NCBI GenBank assembly: GCA_030685015.1
Contig: JAUXWS010000083.1
Span: forward strand, 1-27,934
DNA length: 27,934 nt
Source of the DNA: a bacterium
GTDB lineage: Bacteria > CAIWAD01
Direction of reading: 5' to 3'
Below the pieces are notes generated by a model. The model saw nothing but the letters and a program-made list of their open reading frames with translations, did no database searches and was not told where the DNA came from. Position 1 is the stretch's first letter, and every line of letters starts with the position of its first letter. Position numbers and translations under genes: made by a program. Below are positions 7,399 through 15,035 of this stretch, one piece after another.

Positions 7399-7536
7399 GA
7401 GGACTTATGGCTTGGTTCAGTTCAGTTTGATCCCGCTTCGCGCCAGGTTTGACGAAGCCACCGCGCAAGGTGGGGGATCCGCCCCCGAATCTGCACCTTG
7501 GCGGCAAAGGTGGACAAGGACAGCTTGGGAAGCACC

Positions 7537-8079
7537 ATGGCCGATCCCTTCGACCTGAAACTGCGCGCCTTGGCCGATCCCCGCCGGCGGCGGATCCTGG
7601 AACTGCTGGCGGTGCGGGATCGTGGCGTGGCCGACCTGGCGGAGGAATGCGGGCTCAGCGCGCCCACCGTCTCCCACCACCTGGCCATCCTGCGCGAGGC
7701 CGGTCTGGCCGGCATGCGCAAGGAAGGCCGCCACCACGACTTCTACCTGGTGCCCACCGGACCGGGGGAGCTGGTCCAGTGGTTGAACCTCTTGCGGCAA
7801 CGCCGCAGCCAACCAGCCTGGAACCAGGAAGCCTACCGGGAGGCGGCACTCAGATCCTTTCTGGAGCACTCCCAGCGTGGCCTGCCATCCCATCCGCGTC
7901 GTCGCCAGGTGGTGCTGGACTGGTTCCACTCGCTGCTGGAGAGGGATCGTTTGTTGCCCGTGGAGGAAGTGGCCGCCCTTTGGTCACCCCATTACGCGGA
8001 CTGGGAGGAGATCCTGGCCGCCCTGGTGGAACTGGGCCGGGTGGAGCGGCGGGGCGACTACATCCTGATTTCGGATTGA
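7537..8079 (+). CDS. ArsR-family winged-helix regulator with DUF2087-like C-terminal domain
   Basis: 180-residue predicted transcription factor and the only plus-strand gene of the window. Residues 11-72 form an ArsR-type winged helix: DPRRRRILELL, then the recognition helix SAPTVSHHLAILREAGL (41-57), then the wing RKEGRHHDFYLV. The metal-binding ELCVCD motif of classical ArsR is absent; only a single Cys38 is present. Residues 106-176 (HPRRRQVVLDWFHSLL to EILAALVELGRVERRGDYI) resemble DUF2087, a domain often attached to ArsR-like regulators with unknown ligand. ATG 7537 is chosen. A TTG at 7498 would add 13 residues but has no ribosome binding site. It is divergent from mraZ and its last 22 bases overlap the convergent hypothetical gene. 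Target unknown; autoregulation is a reasonable guess. Confidence 0.85.
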   Translation: MADPFDLKLRALADPRRRRILELLAVRDRGVADLAEECGLSAPTVSHHLAILREAGLAGMRKEGRHHDFYLVPTGPGELVQWLNLLRQRRSQPAWNQEAYREAALRSFLEHSQRGLPSHPRRRQVVLDWFHSLLERDRLLPVEEVAALWSPHYADWEEILAALVELGRVERRGDYILISD

Positions 8080-8372
8080 AACTCTTGATAGGCAAACAGC
8101 TGCACGCTGTCGGGGTGAAGCCTGAAGTTGGGTGCGATCAGCTTGATGAGGCTGACCACATTGCGCTGGACATTGTCCAGGTCCTGGCAGGGAAAAGGCA
8201 GGGGCACGATGCGCCCGATGCAGTCCTTCTCCCCGATGCGGCGCACCAGCAGGTAGTCCGGATTGTCCAAGCGGAAGTAGAGTTCCATGGCCTTTTTGCA
8301 GGAGTCCAGATTCTCCTGCAATTTCGGTGTGATTTCCAGGCCGACGAACAACTTCGTTTCCAGTCTGCTCAC
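8058..8372 (-). CDS. Hypothetical protein, about 104 residues
   Basis: I do not recognise a named family. The protein has mixed charge, no membrane segment and no signal peptide: KLFVGLEITPKLQENL, KKAMELYFRLDNPDYL, IVPLPFPCQDLDNVQRNV, SLIKLIAPNFRLHPDS and a C-terminal QLFAYQEF. Regular alternation of hydrophobic residues suggests a small alpha/beta domain. It is the last gene after the ThyX-like gene on the same strand. The chosen GTG at 8372 has a G-rich stretch (GGGGG) about five bases upstream; another in-frame GTG at 8402 would give 114 residues but shows no ribosome binding site. It overlaps the end of the convergent ArsR-type gene by 22 bases. Codon-position composition looks like a real gene. 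Confidence 0.65.
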   Translation of the reverse strand: MSRLETKLFVGLEITPKLQENLDSCKKAMELYFRLDNPDYLLVRRIGEKDCIGRIVPLPFPCQDLDNVQRNVVSLIKLIAPNFRLHPDSVQLFAYQEFQSEIRM

Positions 8373-8416
8373 GGCGCCCCCATTGCTGCCTTGGACCGGC
8401 ACAATGATTGCAAATG

Positions 8417-9961
8417 TCAGCCGTCCGGGGAAGTGCCGGCCGCCCTCTCCCGCGCCCCCTCCTGGCGGAGCAGCTCGGCCTGGCGCGCCGGCGCGCCATC
8501 CTCCTCATCGCTGCGTCCCGGTTCCTGCAGATGCCCGGCCAGCCCGGGCAGCGCGCGCCGCAGTTCCGCCAACAGCTGCCAGGCCGCCCGCCGGTAGGAG
8601 GCGTGCCCCGCCGGCGTGCTGCGCAGGCGGATGAGGTGGTCGCATTCCCTCAGGTTCATCTTCAACACAAAGCGGTGGCGGAAGGCCAGGGGCACCAGGT
8701 AGGCGGCCGCCTCGCCCTCCTCGCGGGCCATGGTCTCCCACAGGCTGCGCACGCGGGCGAGCAGGTCCTCCACCTCCCCCTGCCAGGGGCAGCCCTGCAG
8801 TTCGTCGGGCAGTTCCCAGCCCCAGCGGCATCCCAGGGGTGTCAGCGTGGGGCTGAGCATGCGGTGGCGCTGCAGGTCGCGGAAGGCGCCATAGTCCAGG
8901 CAGAATTCCACGGTCACGGTGGCCTGTTCCAGGGCACGGGGCGCCTGATCATGAGGGCCGCGCCCGCCCAGGATCCGATCGAAGATGCGGCGCCGCGTCT
9001 CCGCATCCAGGCCCGCCGCCACCCGGCGGGCCTCCGCCAGGTCCACCGGCCGCGACTGGAGGATCCAGTCGGCCAGGATGCGCAGCTCGGCATCGGCGTC
9101 CCAGTCCACCAGACGGACGCGGGGCCAGTCCGCGCCGCCCGTGCCGCCGGCTGGTGGGAGGACCTCCGCCAAGGTGGCGGCGAGGCCCCGCTGGTGGTCC
9201 GAGGGGCGGGAATGGCGCAGGAGGACGGGCGTGATGCGGCAGCCCTCCTCCTCCAGGCGGTCGCCCAGCTGGCGCAGCTCGGCCAGGGGATGGGCGCGCA
9301 GCCGGCGGATGAGATGGGCCGCGACGCGCGCGTTGAGCGTCATGCCCAGGCTGGTCTTCGCCCCGGCCGGCAGCAGGTAGCGGGCCGTGTCGCAGGCGGA
9401 GGCGTGCACGGCCTGGCGCCAGGCCCGGTCGGACAAGCCGGCGGCGCGGGGTCCCGCCTCGAGACGGGCGCGCGCCCACTGGAGGACGCGGGTGTAGGCG
9501 GCGTAGAGTTCGCCCACGAGGGCAAGGGCCGCGCTCTCCCAGCAGCGGCCCCGCCACTCCTCCGGCACGTGGAAGCGCCCCTCGTCGAAGACCTGGTAAC
9601 GGGAACTCTTCTCGGTGAAACTGGCCAGGCGCGCCTCCTCGAGAGCCTTGGCGGCCAGGATGGAGCAATCCTCCACCGCGACATGCAGCACGGCGTGCTC
9701 GGCCACGCTGGCATGGCCGTAGCCCAGCACCCATTTCTCGTGGAAGGCCGCGGCGCGGGCCTGGTCGAAGCCGTGCCTGGTGGAGGCAAGGGGCAACCTG
9801 TCCTCCTCCATCAGCTTGAGCAGGTTCTCGCGGAAACCCGCCGGGCTGCGGCTGACCTGGGCGAAGAGCACGGCCACCACCTCCGGCGGCAGGCCGTGCA
9901 CGGCGGAGACAGGCCGGTCCAGATGTGTGACGTGGGCGGCCAGACGCTCGGCGGGAGTCAT
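8417..9961 (-). CDS. Tandem-domain ThyX-like (FAD-dependent thymidylate synthase superfamily) protein
   Basis: 514 residues, about twice the length of ThyX, with two ThyX-like halves. The first half has YGHASVAEHAVL (81-92) and a degenerate core EARLASFTEKSSRY (109-122), followed by TLNARVAAHLIRRL. The second half has the ThyX-like core QRHRMLSPTLTPLG (364-377) and later NLRECDHLIRLR with GHASYRRAAW. Canonical ThyX has RHRxxSxxxxSxR and methylates dUMP with FADH2 and methylene-tetrahydrofolate as a tetramer. Here the arginines and serines are split between the halves, so normal thymidylate synthase activity is uncertain. Double-length ThyX-like proteins occur in other bacteria and are usually annotated as ThyX without proof. 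The last 35 residues are charged. ATG 9961 is preceded by GGAGG eleven bases upstream. Confidence 0.8.
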   Translation of the reverse strand: MTPAERLAAHVTHLDRPVSAVHGLPPEVVAVLFAQVSRSPAGFRENLLKLMEEDRLPLASTRHGFDQARAAAFHEKWVLGYGHASVAEHAVLHVAVEDCSILAAKALEEARLASFTEKSSRYQVFDEGRFHVPEEWRGRCWESAALALVGELYAAYTRVLQWARARLEAGPRAAGLSDRAWRQAVHASACDTARYLLPAGAKTSLGMTLNARVAAHLIRRLRAHPLAELRQLGDRLEEEGCRITPVLLRHSRPSDHQRGLAATLAEVLPPAGGTGGADWPRVRLVDWDADAELRILADWILQSRPVDLAEARRVAAGLDAETRRRIFDRILGGRGPHDQAPRALEQATVTVEFCLDYGAFRDLQRHRMLSPTLTPLGCRWGWELPDELQGCPWQGEVEDLLARVRSLWETMAREEGEAAAYLVPLAFRHRFVLKMNLRECDHLIRLRSTPAGHASYRRAAWQLLAELRRALPGLAGHLQEPGRSDEEDGAPARQAELLRQEGARERAAGTSPDG

Positions 9962-9991
9962 TCCTTCTCATTCCTCCGGTGTGGTCGAACA

Positions 9992-10465
9992 TCAGCCCCG
10001 GTGGTAGGGGCGGCCCTCGCGGATCATCAGCGCCCGGTAGAGCTGCTCCAGGAGCACCAGGCGCACCATCTGGTGGGTGAAGGTGAGGCGCGAGAGGCTG
10101 AGCACCAGCCCGGCCCGTCGACGCAGCTCCGGGTCGAGGCCCTCCGCCCCACCCACCACGAAGCGGAAGCGACTGACCCCCGACCCCAGCCGGCCCTCCA
10201 GCCAGGCGGCCAGCTCCGGGCTGTTGAAGGTGCGGCCGCCCTCGTCCAGGGCCACCAGCTCCTCCCGCGCGTCCAACCCTTCCAGCAGACGGGCGGCCTC
10301 CGCCCGGCGGGCGGCCTCCGGCGGCAGCCCGGGACCCAGGGTCTCCGCCTTGTGCACCACCAGCTCCACGTTGGCCCAGGCGCATAGGCGCTTGCGGTAC
10401 TCGGACTCCGCCTCCTGCAGCCAGGCTTCCCGGCTGCGCCCGACCACGTGGATGGCGAAGGTCAC
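9992..10465 (-). CDS. rlmH: 23S rRNA (pseudouridine(1915)-N(3))-methyltransferase RlmH
   Basis: 157-residue SPOUT-class methyltransferase that methylates pseudouridine 1915 in helix 69 of 23S rRNA on assembled ribosomes. Family features are visible: LDEGGRTFNSPELAAWL in the middle, the SAM-binding knot region VVGGAEGLDPELRRRA, then FTHQMVRLVLLEQLYRALMI and the C-terminal PYHRG, which is nearly invariant. Length matches the family. The start is GTG at 10465, which overlaps the rarA stop as GTGA, so the two are probably translationally coupled. The next gene begins 30 bases downstream. Confidence 0.96.
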   Translation of the reverse strand: MTFAIHVVGRSREAWLQEAESEYRKRLCAWANVELVVHKAETLGPGLPPEAARRAEAARLLEGLDAREELVALDEGGRTFNSPELAAWLEGRLGSGVSRFRFVVGGAEGLDPELRRRAGLVLSLSRLTFTHQMVRLVLLEQLYRALMIREGRPYHRG

Positions 10466-11835
10466 TCGCCCTCCGCGGCGGAGTGTTCAAGCGAACCCGA
10501 CGCGAAGCGCTCGGGCCAGCAAGAGGCCAGGTAGTCCCGCAGCTTCCCCTCCAGGCCCCGGCGGCTGGGACGGTAGAGGCGCAGGTCCTCCAGTCCCTCC
10601 GGCAGGTAGGCCTGGCGCGCGAAACTGCCCTCGTGGTCGGGCGGGTATTGGTAATCCGCGCCGTGGCCCAGCTCCCTGGCCAGGCGGGTCGGGGCGTTGC
10701 GCAAGTGGACGGGGACGGGGTCGGCGCCCCGGGCGCGCACCACCCGGCGCGCCTCGAGGATGGCAGCGGCGCAGGCGTTGGACTTGGGCTGCGCCGCGAG
10801 GAAGGCCGCGCACTGGGCCAGCGGATACATGGCCTCGGGCAGTCCCAGCTTGTGGACGGCCTCGAAGCAGGCGTTGGCCAGCACCAGCCCGTTGGGCGCG
10901 GCGTTGCCGATGTCCTCGCTGGCCAGGATGAGCAGGCGCCGGGCGATGAAGCGCGGCTCCTCGCCGCTCTCCAGCAGGCGCGCCAGCCAGTAGATGGCGG
11001 CGTCGGCGTCGCTGCCGCGCACACTCTTGATCAGGGCGCTGATCTGGTCGTAGTGCTGGTCTCCGCCCTTGTCGAAGGGCAGGCGGTGGCCCTGGCCCGT
11101 CGCCTGCAGCTCGGCCAGGCCGATGCGGCGCCGACCCTCCGCGTCGGGCCGCGCCACCGTCGCCGCCATCTCCAGCAGTTGCAGCAGGCGCCGGGCATCG
11201 CCGCCCGCCAGCAGGCAGAGCCGCGCCCGCGCCGCCTCTTCCAGCTCCGCCTTGAGGCTGGCCAGCCACTCGTCGCGCTCCAGGGCGCGCCCGGCCAGCT
11301 CCAGCAGGGCCACGTCGTCCAGCGGGCGCAGGGTCAGCAGATGGCAGCGCGAGAGGAGGGCGGGGATGATCTCGAAGCCGGGATTCTCGGTCGTCGCCGC
11401 CAGCAGCGTCAGGGTGCCGTCCTCGACGGTCTTGAGGAGGGCGTCCTGCTGGGCCTTGTTGTAGCGATGGATCTCGTCGATGAAGAGCAGGCTGCGCCGC
11501 CCGTGCAGATTGAGCGCCGCCTCCGCCGCCTCGAAGACCTTGCGCAGCTCCCCCACGCCGCTGGTGACGGCGTTGAGGGAGTGGGTCTCGGCCCCGCTCT
11601 CGTCCATGATGAGGCGGGCCAGGGTCGTCTTGCCGCAGCCGGGCGGCCCCCAGAACAGGACCGACTCGAGGCGGCCCGTCTCCAGCATGCGGCGGAGCGG
11701 GCTGTCCGGGCCGGTCAGCTCGGGCTGGCCCACCACCTCGTCCAGGCGGCGGGCGCGCATGCGCTCGGCCAGCGGCGCCAGGCGGCGACGCTCCTCGGGA
11801 TCATGGAAGAGGTTGGGGTGCGGAGTCCGGCTCAT
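10462..11835 (-). CDS. rarA: Replication-associated recombination protein A (RarA/MgsA), AAA+ ATPase
   Basis: 457-residue AAA+ ATPase related to the clamp-loader family and to eukaryotic WRNIP1/Mgs1; it acts at stalled replication forks. Walker A GPPGCGKT is at residues 63-70 and Walker B LLFIDE at 116-121. [10 protein letters not shown] carries sensor 1, and SRC near 162 is in the position of the arginine finger. The C-terminal RarA-specific region includes [25 protein letters not shown] (from about 270), ASEDIGNA and HLRNAPT. ATG 11835 is chosen because the family begins with a short charged stretch followed by [17 protein letters not shown]; longer readings add a low-complexity tail. Its ribosome binding site is weak. 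It lies after a 146-bp gap and overlaps rlmH. Confidence 0.95.
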   Translation of the reverse strand: MSRTPHPNLFHDPEERRRLAPLAERMRARRLDEVVGQPELTGPDSPLRRMLETGRLESVLFWGPPGCGKTTLARLIMDESGAETHSLNAVTSGVGELRKVFEAAEAALNLHGRRSLLFIDEIHRYNKAQQDALLKTVEDGTLTLLAATTENPGFEIIPALLSRCHLLTLRPLDDVALLELAGRALERDEWLASLKAELEEAARARLCLLAGGDARRLLQLLEMAATVARPDAEGRRRIGLAELQATGQGHRLPFDKGGDQHYDQISALIKSVRGSDADAAIYWLARLLESGEEPRFIARRLLILASEDIGNAAPNGLVLANACFEAVHKLGLPEAMYPLAQCAAFLAAQPKSNACAAAILEARRVVRARGADPVPVHLRNAPTRLARELGHGADYQYPPDHEGSFARQAYLPEGLEDLRLYRPSRRGLEGKLRDYLASCWPERFASGSLEHSAAEGE

Positions 11836-11981
11836 GTCCTGCCCTGGCTGTGTGACGAACGGCAAGGTAGGAATCGACGCCTGACGCCCGACCCGGGCGG
11901 GATCCTCCGGCCGTGGCCTCGTCCTCTTCACCATCTCCGGCCGACCGGCCGGGGCTACCCCAGGTAGTCGATGGAACAGCC
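11836..11981 (-). other. Gap upstream of rarA
   Basis: 146 bp with no supported gene. It contains GC-rich self-complementary stretches, for example CCGGCCGACCGGCCGG near 11936-11951, but no T-run that would make a clear terminator. I see no convincing promoter hexamers for rarA. Confidence 0.5.
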
Positions 11982-12260
11982 TCAGCCGTCCCACATCCTT
12001 TCATAGGCTTCCCGCCGCGCCGCGATGAAGGCCATCGGATCCTCGTCCACCCGCAGGCGGCGCAGCACCGGTCGGCGCCGGGTGTCGAACTCCTGGATCC
12101 AGCGATCCGGCCAGCCCGGCAGGCCCAGGACGCGGATGGGTCCGGTCATGCCGCTGTCCGCTTCCGACTCTATCAAGGCGGCGGCCAGGATGGCCTCAAG
12201 CTGGTCCGGATCCAGGCGGATGGCCTGGCCCGGTACCAGCCCAATCAGCACGGCTTCCAT
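11982..12260 (-). CDS. Hypothetical protein, 92 residues
   Basis: No family recognised. The protein is acidic and soluble, with VPGQAIRLDPDQLEAILAAAL near the start, a Trp- and Pro-containing middle (LGLPGWPDRWIQEFDTRRRP) and a C-terminal helix FIAARREAYERMW. There is no membrane span or signal. ATG 12260 is supported by GGAG six bases upstream. A longer reading from a TTG at 12335 would start directly at the methyltransferase stop and has no ribosome binding site. It follows the methyltransferase gene by 75 bases on the same strand, so they may be cotranscribed. Downstream, 146 bases separate it from rarA. Confidence 0.6.
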   Translation of the reverse strand: MEAVLIGLVPGQAIRLDPDQLEAILAAALIESEADSGMTGPIRVLGLPGWPDRWIQEFDTRRRPVLRRLRVDEDPMAFIAARREAYERMWDG

Positions 12261-12335
12261 GGATGTCTCCGGAAAGGGGTCCCACGTGCGCAAAGCCAAG
12301 GAGCGAAGGAAGGCGGCAACCCGATTCGCCCGCAA

Positions 12336-12962
12336 TCACCGGCCCGGGTTCGACGCATTGCGGGCCAGCAGTCTAAGCACGGCGCTGCGCCCGCGGTGCA
12401 GCAGCCCCTCCTCCAACTCCAATTCCGTCTCTTCCAGGTGGAGGATCTCCAGCCCGGCGAAGTCCCGTCCAAGTTCCACCGGCTCATAGAGCAGGTCCGG
12501 GTGGGAAGGGCCGCCCGTGCGGAAGGCCAGTTGCCGCGGCGTGAAGGCCTCCATCACCAGGAGGCCACCGGGGACCAGGCTGGCGGCCAGACGGCGGTGA
12601 AGCTCCCGCCGGGGCGCCGGCGGCAGGTGCAGGTAGCACAGGACAACCAGCTCGTAGGCATGCGCCGGGCAGTCCCAGGTGATCAAGTCCGCCAGGACCG
12701 TCTGGTAGCGCGCCGCGCAAGCGCGTTCGCGGGCCAGGCGCCTGGCCTTCTCCAGCCCCACCCGCGAGCCGTCCACCGCGGTGACCCTCAGGCCGCGCTC
12801 GGCCAGCCAGACCCCGTTGCGGCCCTCCCCGTCGGCGACGGCCAGGGCGCGGCCCATCCGCGGCAGCAGCCCGTCCTGGGCCTCCAGCCAGCGGTTGGGC
12901 GCCGTGCCGTAGACGTAGTCCTCCGTCGCGAAGCGCTCGTCCCATGGATTCGACCAGCTCAC
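12336..12962 (-). CDS. Class I SAM-dependent methyltransferase (TehB-like)
   Basis: 208 residues with a Rossmann methyltransferase core. The N-terminus WDERFATEDYVYGTAPNRWL is typical of TehB-like and related small-molecule methyltransferases. Motif I is VADGEGRNGVWLAERG (42-57), followed by VTAVDGSRVGLEKAR with the acidic residue that binds the SAM ribose. LVVLCYLHLPP, then GGLLVMEAF, represent later motifs. The substrate cannot be read from sequence; thiol, oxyanion or small-molecule methylation are all possible. The GTG start at 12962 has GGGAGG five bases upstream. It is the first gene after the rplQ terminator, so it probably has its own promoter in 12963-13044, though none is obvious. 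Confidence 0.85.
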   Translation of the reverse strand: MSWSNPWDERFATEDYVYGTAPNRWLEAQDGLLPRMGRALAVADGEGRNGVWLAERGLRVTAVDGSRVGLEKARRLARERACAARYQTVLADLITWDCPAHAYELVVLCYLHLPPAPRRELHRRLAASLVPGGLLVMEAFTPRQLAFRTGGPSHPDLLYEPVELGRDFAGLEILHLEETELELEEGLLHRGRSAVLRLLARNASNPGR

Positions 12963-13044
12963 GCCAACCTCCCAGCGCTTGACCGACCGGGGCCAAGCCT
13001 CCGCCCCCGGATGATCGGCCGGCCGCTGCGGCTCGTTACGGCAA

Positions 13045-13072
13045 AGCCCACCCGTCTCGCGACGGATGGGCT
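13045..13072 (-). terminator. Rho-independent terminator closing the ribosomal protein-rpoA-rplQ transcript
   Basis: On the minus strand, 12-base arms (AGCCCATCCGTC and GACGGGTGGGCT) pair fully with one G-U and enclose a GCGA tetraloop of the stable GNRA type. A short T-run follows (TTTGCC). It begins 22 bases after the rplQ stop. The stem is very strong although the T tract is short. Confidence 0.7.
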
Positions 13073-13094
13073 CCTGTCAGACATGCCGGCCGGA

Positions 13095-13469
13095 CTACTT
13101 GTCCAGCTGCTCCTCGTAGCCGACGAACTCGAGGATGGCCATCTCGGCCTGGTCGCCGGGGCGGGTGCCCACGCGGATGATGCGCGTGTAGCCGCCCGGC
13201 CGGTCCGCGAAGCGCGGGCCGATCTCGTCGAAGAGGTGCTTGACCACGTCCTTGTGCACCAGATGGGCCAGCACGTGGCGCCGGGCCGCCAGGGTGCCCT
13301 TCTTGGCGAAGGTGACCATGCGCTCCGTGTAGCTGCGCGCCGCCTGCGCCTTGCCGATGGTGGTCGTGATGCGCTTGTGCTCAATCAGGCCACAGGCCAG
13401 GTTCGCCAGCAGGGCGCGGCGATGGGAGGTGCTGCGGTTGAGCTTGACTTGGGATTTCCGGTGTCTCAT
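13095..13469 (-). CDS. rplQ: 50S ribosomal protein L17 (bL17)
   Basis: 124 residues, normal for bacterial L17, which lies near the polypeptide exit tunnel. The N-terminus MRHRKSQVKLNRSTSHRRALLANLA is the family signature, followed by TTTIGKAQAARSYTERMVTFAKKG and the C-terminal GYTRIIRVGTRPGDQAEMAILEFVG. The ATG at 13469 is 11 bases after the rpoA stop. It is the last gene of the cluster and is followed by a strong hairpin terminator. A usual downstream position in the alpha operon. Confidence 0.97.
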   Translation of the reverse strand: MRHRKSQVKLNRSTSHRRALLANLACGLIEHKRITTTIGKAQAARSYTERMVTFAKKGTLAARRHVLAHLVHKDVVKHLFDEIGPRFADRPGGYTRIIRVGTRPGDQAEMAILEFVGYEEQLDK

Positions 13470-13480
13470 GGTGTCCCGCC

Positions 13481-14473
13481 TTAATCGTTCTTGCCCATGT
13501 CGCCCAGGTAGCGCGAGATGTCCATGCCGAACTCCAGCCCGTGCGTTTTCAGCACGGCGGTCAGCTCGTTGAGGGACTTGCGGCCGAAGTTCTTGTACTT
13601 CAGCATCTCGGCTTCCGACTTGCCCACCAGCTCGCCGATCGTCTTGATGCGGGCCTCCTTGATGCAATTGGAGGCGCGCACCGTCAGCTCCAGCTCCTCG
13701 ACGTTCTTCAGCAGCAGCTTGCGGATGTTGAGGACCTCTTCGTCGATCTCCTCCTCGGGCGACTCCGAGGGGTTCATGTCGAACTCGATGAAGAGCCGCA
13801 CGTGCTCCATCAGGGTGCGCCCCGCCAGGGTGAGGGCGTCGTCGGGAGTGACCGTGCCGTTGGTGGTGATCTCGAGGATCAGTTTCTCATAGTCCGTCTT
13901 GTGGCCCACCCGGGTGTTCTCCACGCGGTAGGTGACGTTGGTCACCGGCGAGAAGAGCGAATCGACGGGGATGGTGCCGATGGGCTGGTCGTCCATCTGG
14001 TTGTCCTCGGCCGGCACATAGCCGAAACCGCGCCGCACCTCCAGCTCCATCAGCAGATCGCTGGCCGTGTTGACGGTGGCGATGTGCAGGTCGGGGTTCA
14101 TCACCTCGATCTCGGTGCTGGCCTTCTGCAGGTCGGCGGCGGTGATGGTGGCCGGCCCCTTGATCTGCAGGGTGAGGCGCTCCGGCCGCTTGGAAAGCAG
14201 CTTGACCTGGACCTGCTTGAGGTTGAGGATGATGTCCGTCACGTCCTCGGTCACGCCGGGGATGGTGGAGAACTCCTGCAGCACGCCGTCGATCCGCACG
14301 TGGGTGATGGCCGCACCCGGAATCGAGGAGAGGAGCATGCGCCTGAGCGAATTGCCCAGGGTGACGCCGTAACCGCGCTCCAGAGGCTGAAGGAAGAAGC
14401 GGCCGAAAGACGGGCTGTAGCTGGTGTGGTCCAGCTCGACGGCTTCCGGGCGCTGGGGATTGAGTCCGTTCAT
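13481..14473 (-). CDS. rpoA: DNA-directed RNA polymerase subunit alpha
   Basis: 330 residues. The N-terminal assembly domain (about 1-235) includes ERGYGVTLGNSLRRMLLSSIPGAAITHVRIDGV and VRRGFGYVPAEDNQ. After an acidic linker (ESPEEEIDEEV), the C-terminal domain (about 255-320) has the helix-hairpin-helix region that binds UP elements and activators: LTVRASNCIKEARIKTIGELV and YKNFGRKSLNELTAVL. ATG 14473 gives the family N-terminus and has AGGAGA nine bases upstream. The longer open frame reads through the spacer after rpsK and is not conserved. rpsD is not upstream as it is in many bacteria. Confidence 0.97.
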   Translation of the reverse strand: MNGLNPQRPEAVELDHTSYSPSFGRFFLQPLERGYGVTLGNSLRRMLLSSIPGAAITHVRIDGVLQEFSTIPGVTEDVTDIILNLKQVQVKLLSKRPERLTLQIKGPATITAADLQKASTEIEVMNPDLHIATVNTASDLLMELEVRRGFGYVPAEDNQMDDQPIGTIPVDSLFSPVTNVTYRVENTRVGHKTDYEKLILEITTNGTVTPDDALTLAGRTLMEHVRLFIEFDMNPSESPEEEIDEEVLNIRKLLLKNVEELELTVRASNCIKEARIKTIGELVGKSEAEMLKYKNFGRKSLNELTAVLKTHGLEFGMDISRYLGDMGKND

Positions 14474-14621
14474 GCAGTCGGGTCTCCTGTTCGAAGCTGC
14501 TTCCGAGGGCTGCCGACACTGCCGCGGGCAGCCGCCAAGGCCGGACACGGGGACCGGGGGAGTGCCCTGGCGGCAGATTCCCCGGCGGACCACCGGACGC
14601 GACAAGGGCGGCCGGGCGGAA
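14474..14621 (-). other. 148-bp spacer between rpsK and rpoA, in the usual position of rpsD
   Basis: No gene is supported here. The stretch is far too short for rpsD (about 200 codons) and shows no S4-like remnant in any frame. A possible stem pairs GGCTGCC (14508-14514 on plus) with GGCAGCC (14527-14533); an alternative CTGCC/GGCAG pairing overlaps it. This could be a leader structure for rpoA or a processing site. No promoter hexamers stand out. Confidence 0.5.
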
Positions 14622-15014
14622 TCAGATGCGGCGCTTCTTGCGCGGCCGACAACCGTTGTGCGGCAGCGGCGTCGTGTCCTTGATCGCCGTGACCATCAGG
14701 CCGGCGGCCTGCAGGGCGCGGATCGAGGACTCGCGGCCGGCTCCCGGCCCTTTGACAAAGACGGACACCCGGCGCAGGCCCAGGTCCATGGCGGCCTTGG
14801 CGCACTCGGCGGCCGCCAGCTGGGCGGCGAAGGCCGTGCTCTTGCGCGACCCCTTGAATCGGCCGCGGGCGCCGCCCGAGGACCAGGAGATCACGTTGCC
14901 GTAGCTGTCCGTGAGAGAGACGATGGTGTTGTTGAAGCTCGCCTTGATGAAGGCGCTCCCCACCGCGTCCACCTTCTCCTTCTTCTTGACTTTCTTCTTG
15001 ACGGTCTTGGCCAA
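14622..15014 (-). CDS. rpsK: 30S ribosomal protein S11 (uS11)
   Basis: 130 residues. A lysine-rich N-terminus ([14 protein letters not shown]) leads to the conserved core: [29 protein letters not shown]-like [32 protein letters not shown], and [13 protein letters not shown] at the C-terminus. S11 sits on the platform of the small subunit near the mRNA exit. It starts 21 bases after the rpsM stop. Confidence 0.97.
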   Translation of the reverse strand: MAKTVKKKVKKKEKVDAVGSAFIKASFNNTIVSLTDSYGNVISWSSGGARGRFKGSRKSTAFAAQLAAAECAKAAMDLGLRRVSVFVKGPGAGRESSIRALQAAGLMVTAIKDTTPLPHNGCRPRKKRRI

Positions 15015-15035
15015 GATATCCTCCGGGGACTGGGA

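Larger units (their letters stand above)
7142..7536. other. Divergent intergenic region between mraZ and the ArsR-type regulator
   Basis: 395 bp without a supported gene, clearly richer in A and T than the flanking genes from about 7170 to 7440. It contains the dcw promoter and MraZ-box-like repeats near the mraZ end. A second, weaker TGG-repeat cluster lies on the plus strand at 7307-7331. A small inverted repeat is at 7382-7398 (ATTGT, 7 bases, ACAAT). A G5/C5 hairpin is at 7472-7486 in the leader of the plus-strand gene. A TATAAT at 7276-7281 on the plus strand has no good -35. I could not assign a promoter for the plus-strand gene with confidence. Confidence 0.7.

Noticed and set aside
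7259-7507. 82-codon minus-strand open frame in the mraZ upstream region
   Set aside because: Unordered composition, no ribosome binding site, and it crosses the region with promoter and repeat signals.
8949-11024. 691-codon minus-strand frame across rarA, rlmH and the ThyX-like gene
   Set aside because: It is an off-frame reading of three recognised genes, rich in Arg, Pro and Gly as expected from shifted GC-rich codons.
11936-11951. Self-complementary CCGGCCGACCGGCCGG as terminator of the 92-aa gene
   Set aside because: No T-run follows and such runs are expected at this GC content.
12261-12335. N-terminal extension of the 92-aa protein from a TTG at 12335
   Set aside because: It lacks a ribosome binding site and abuts the previous stop, while ATG 12260 has GGAG at good spacing.
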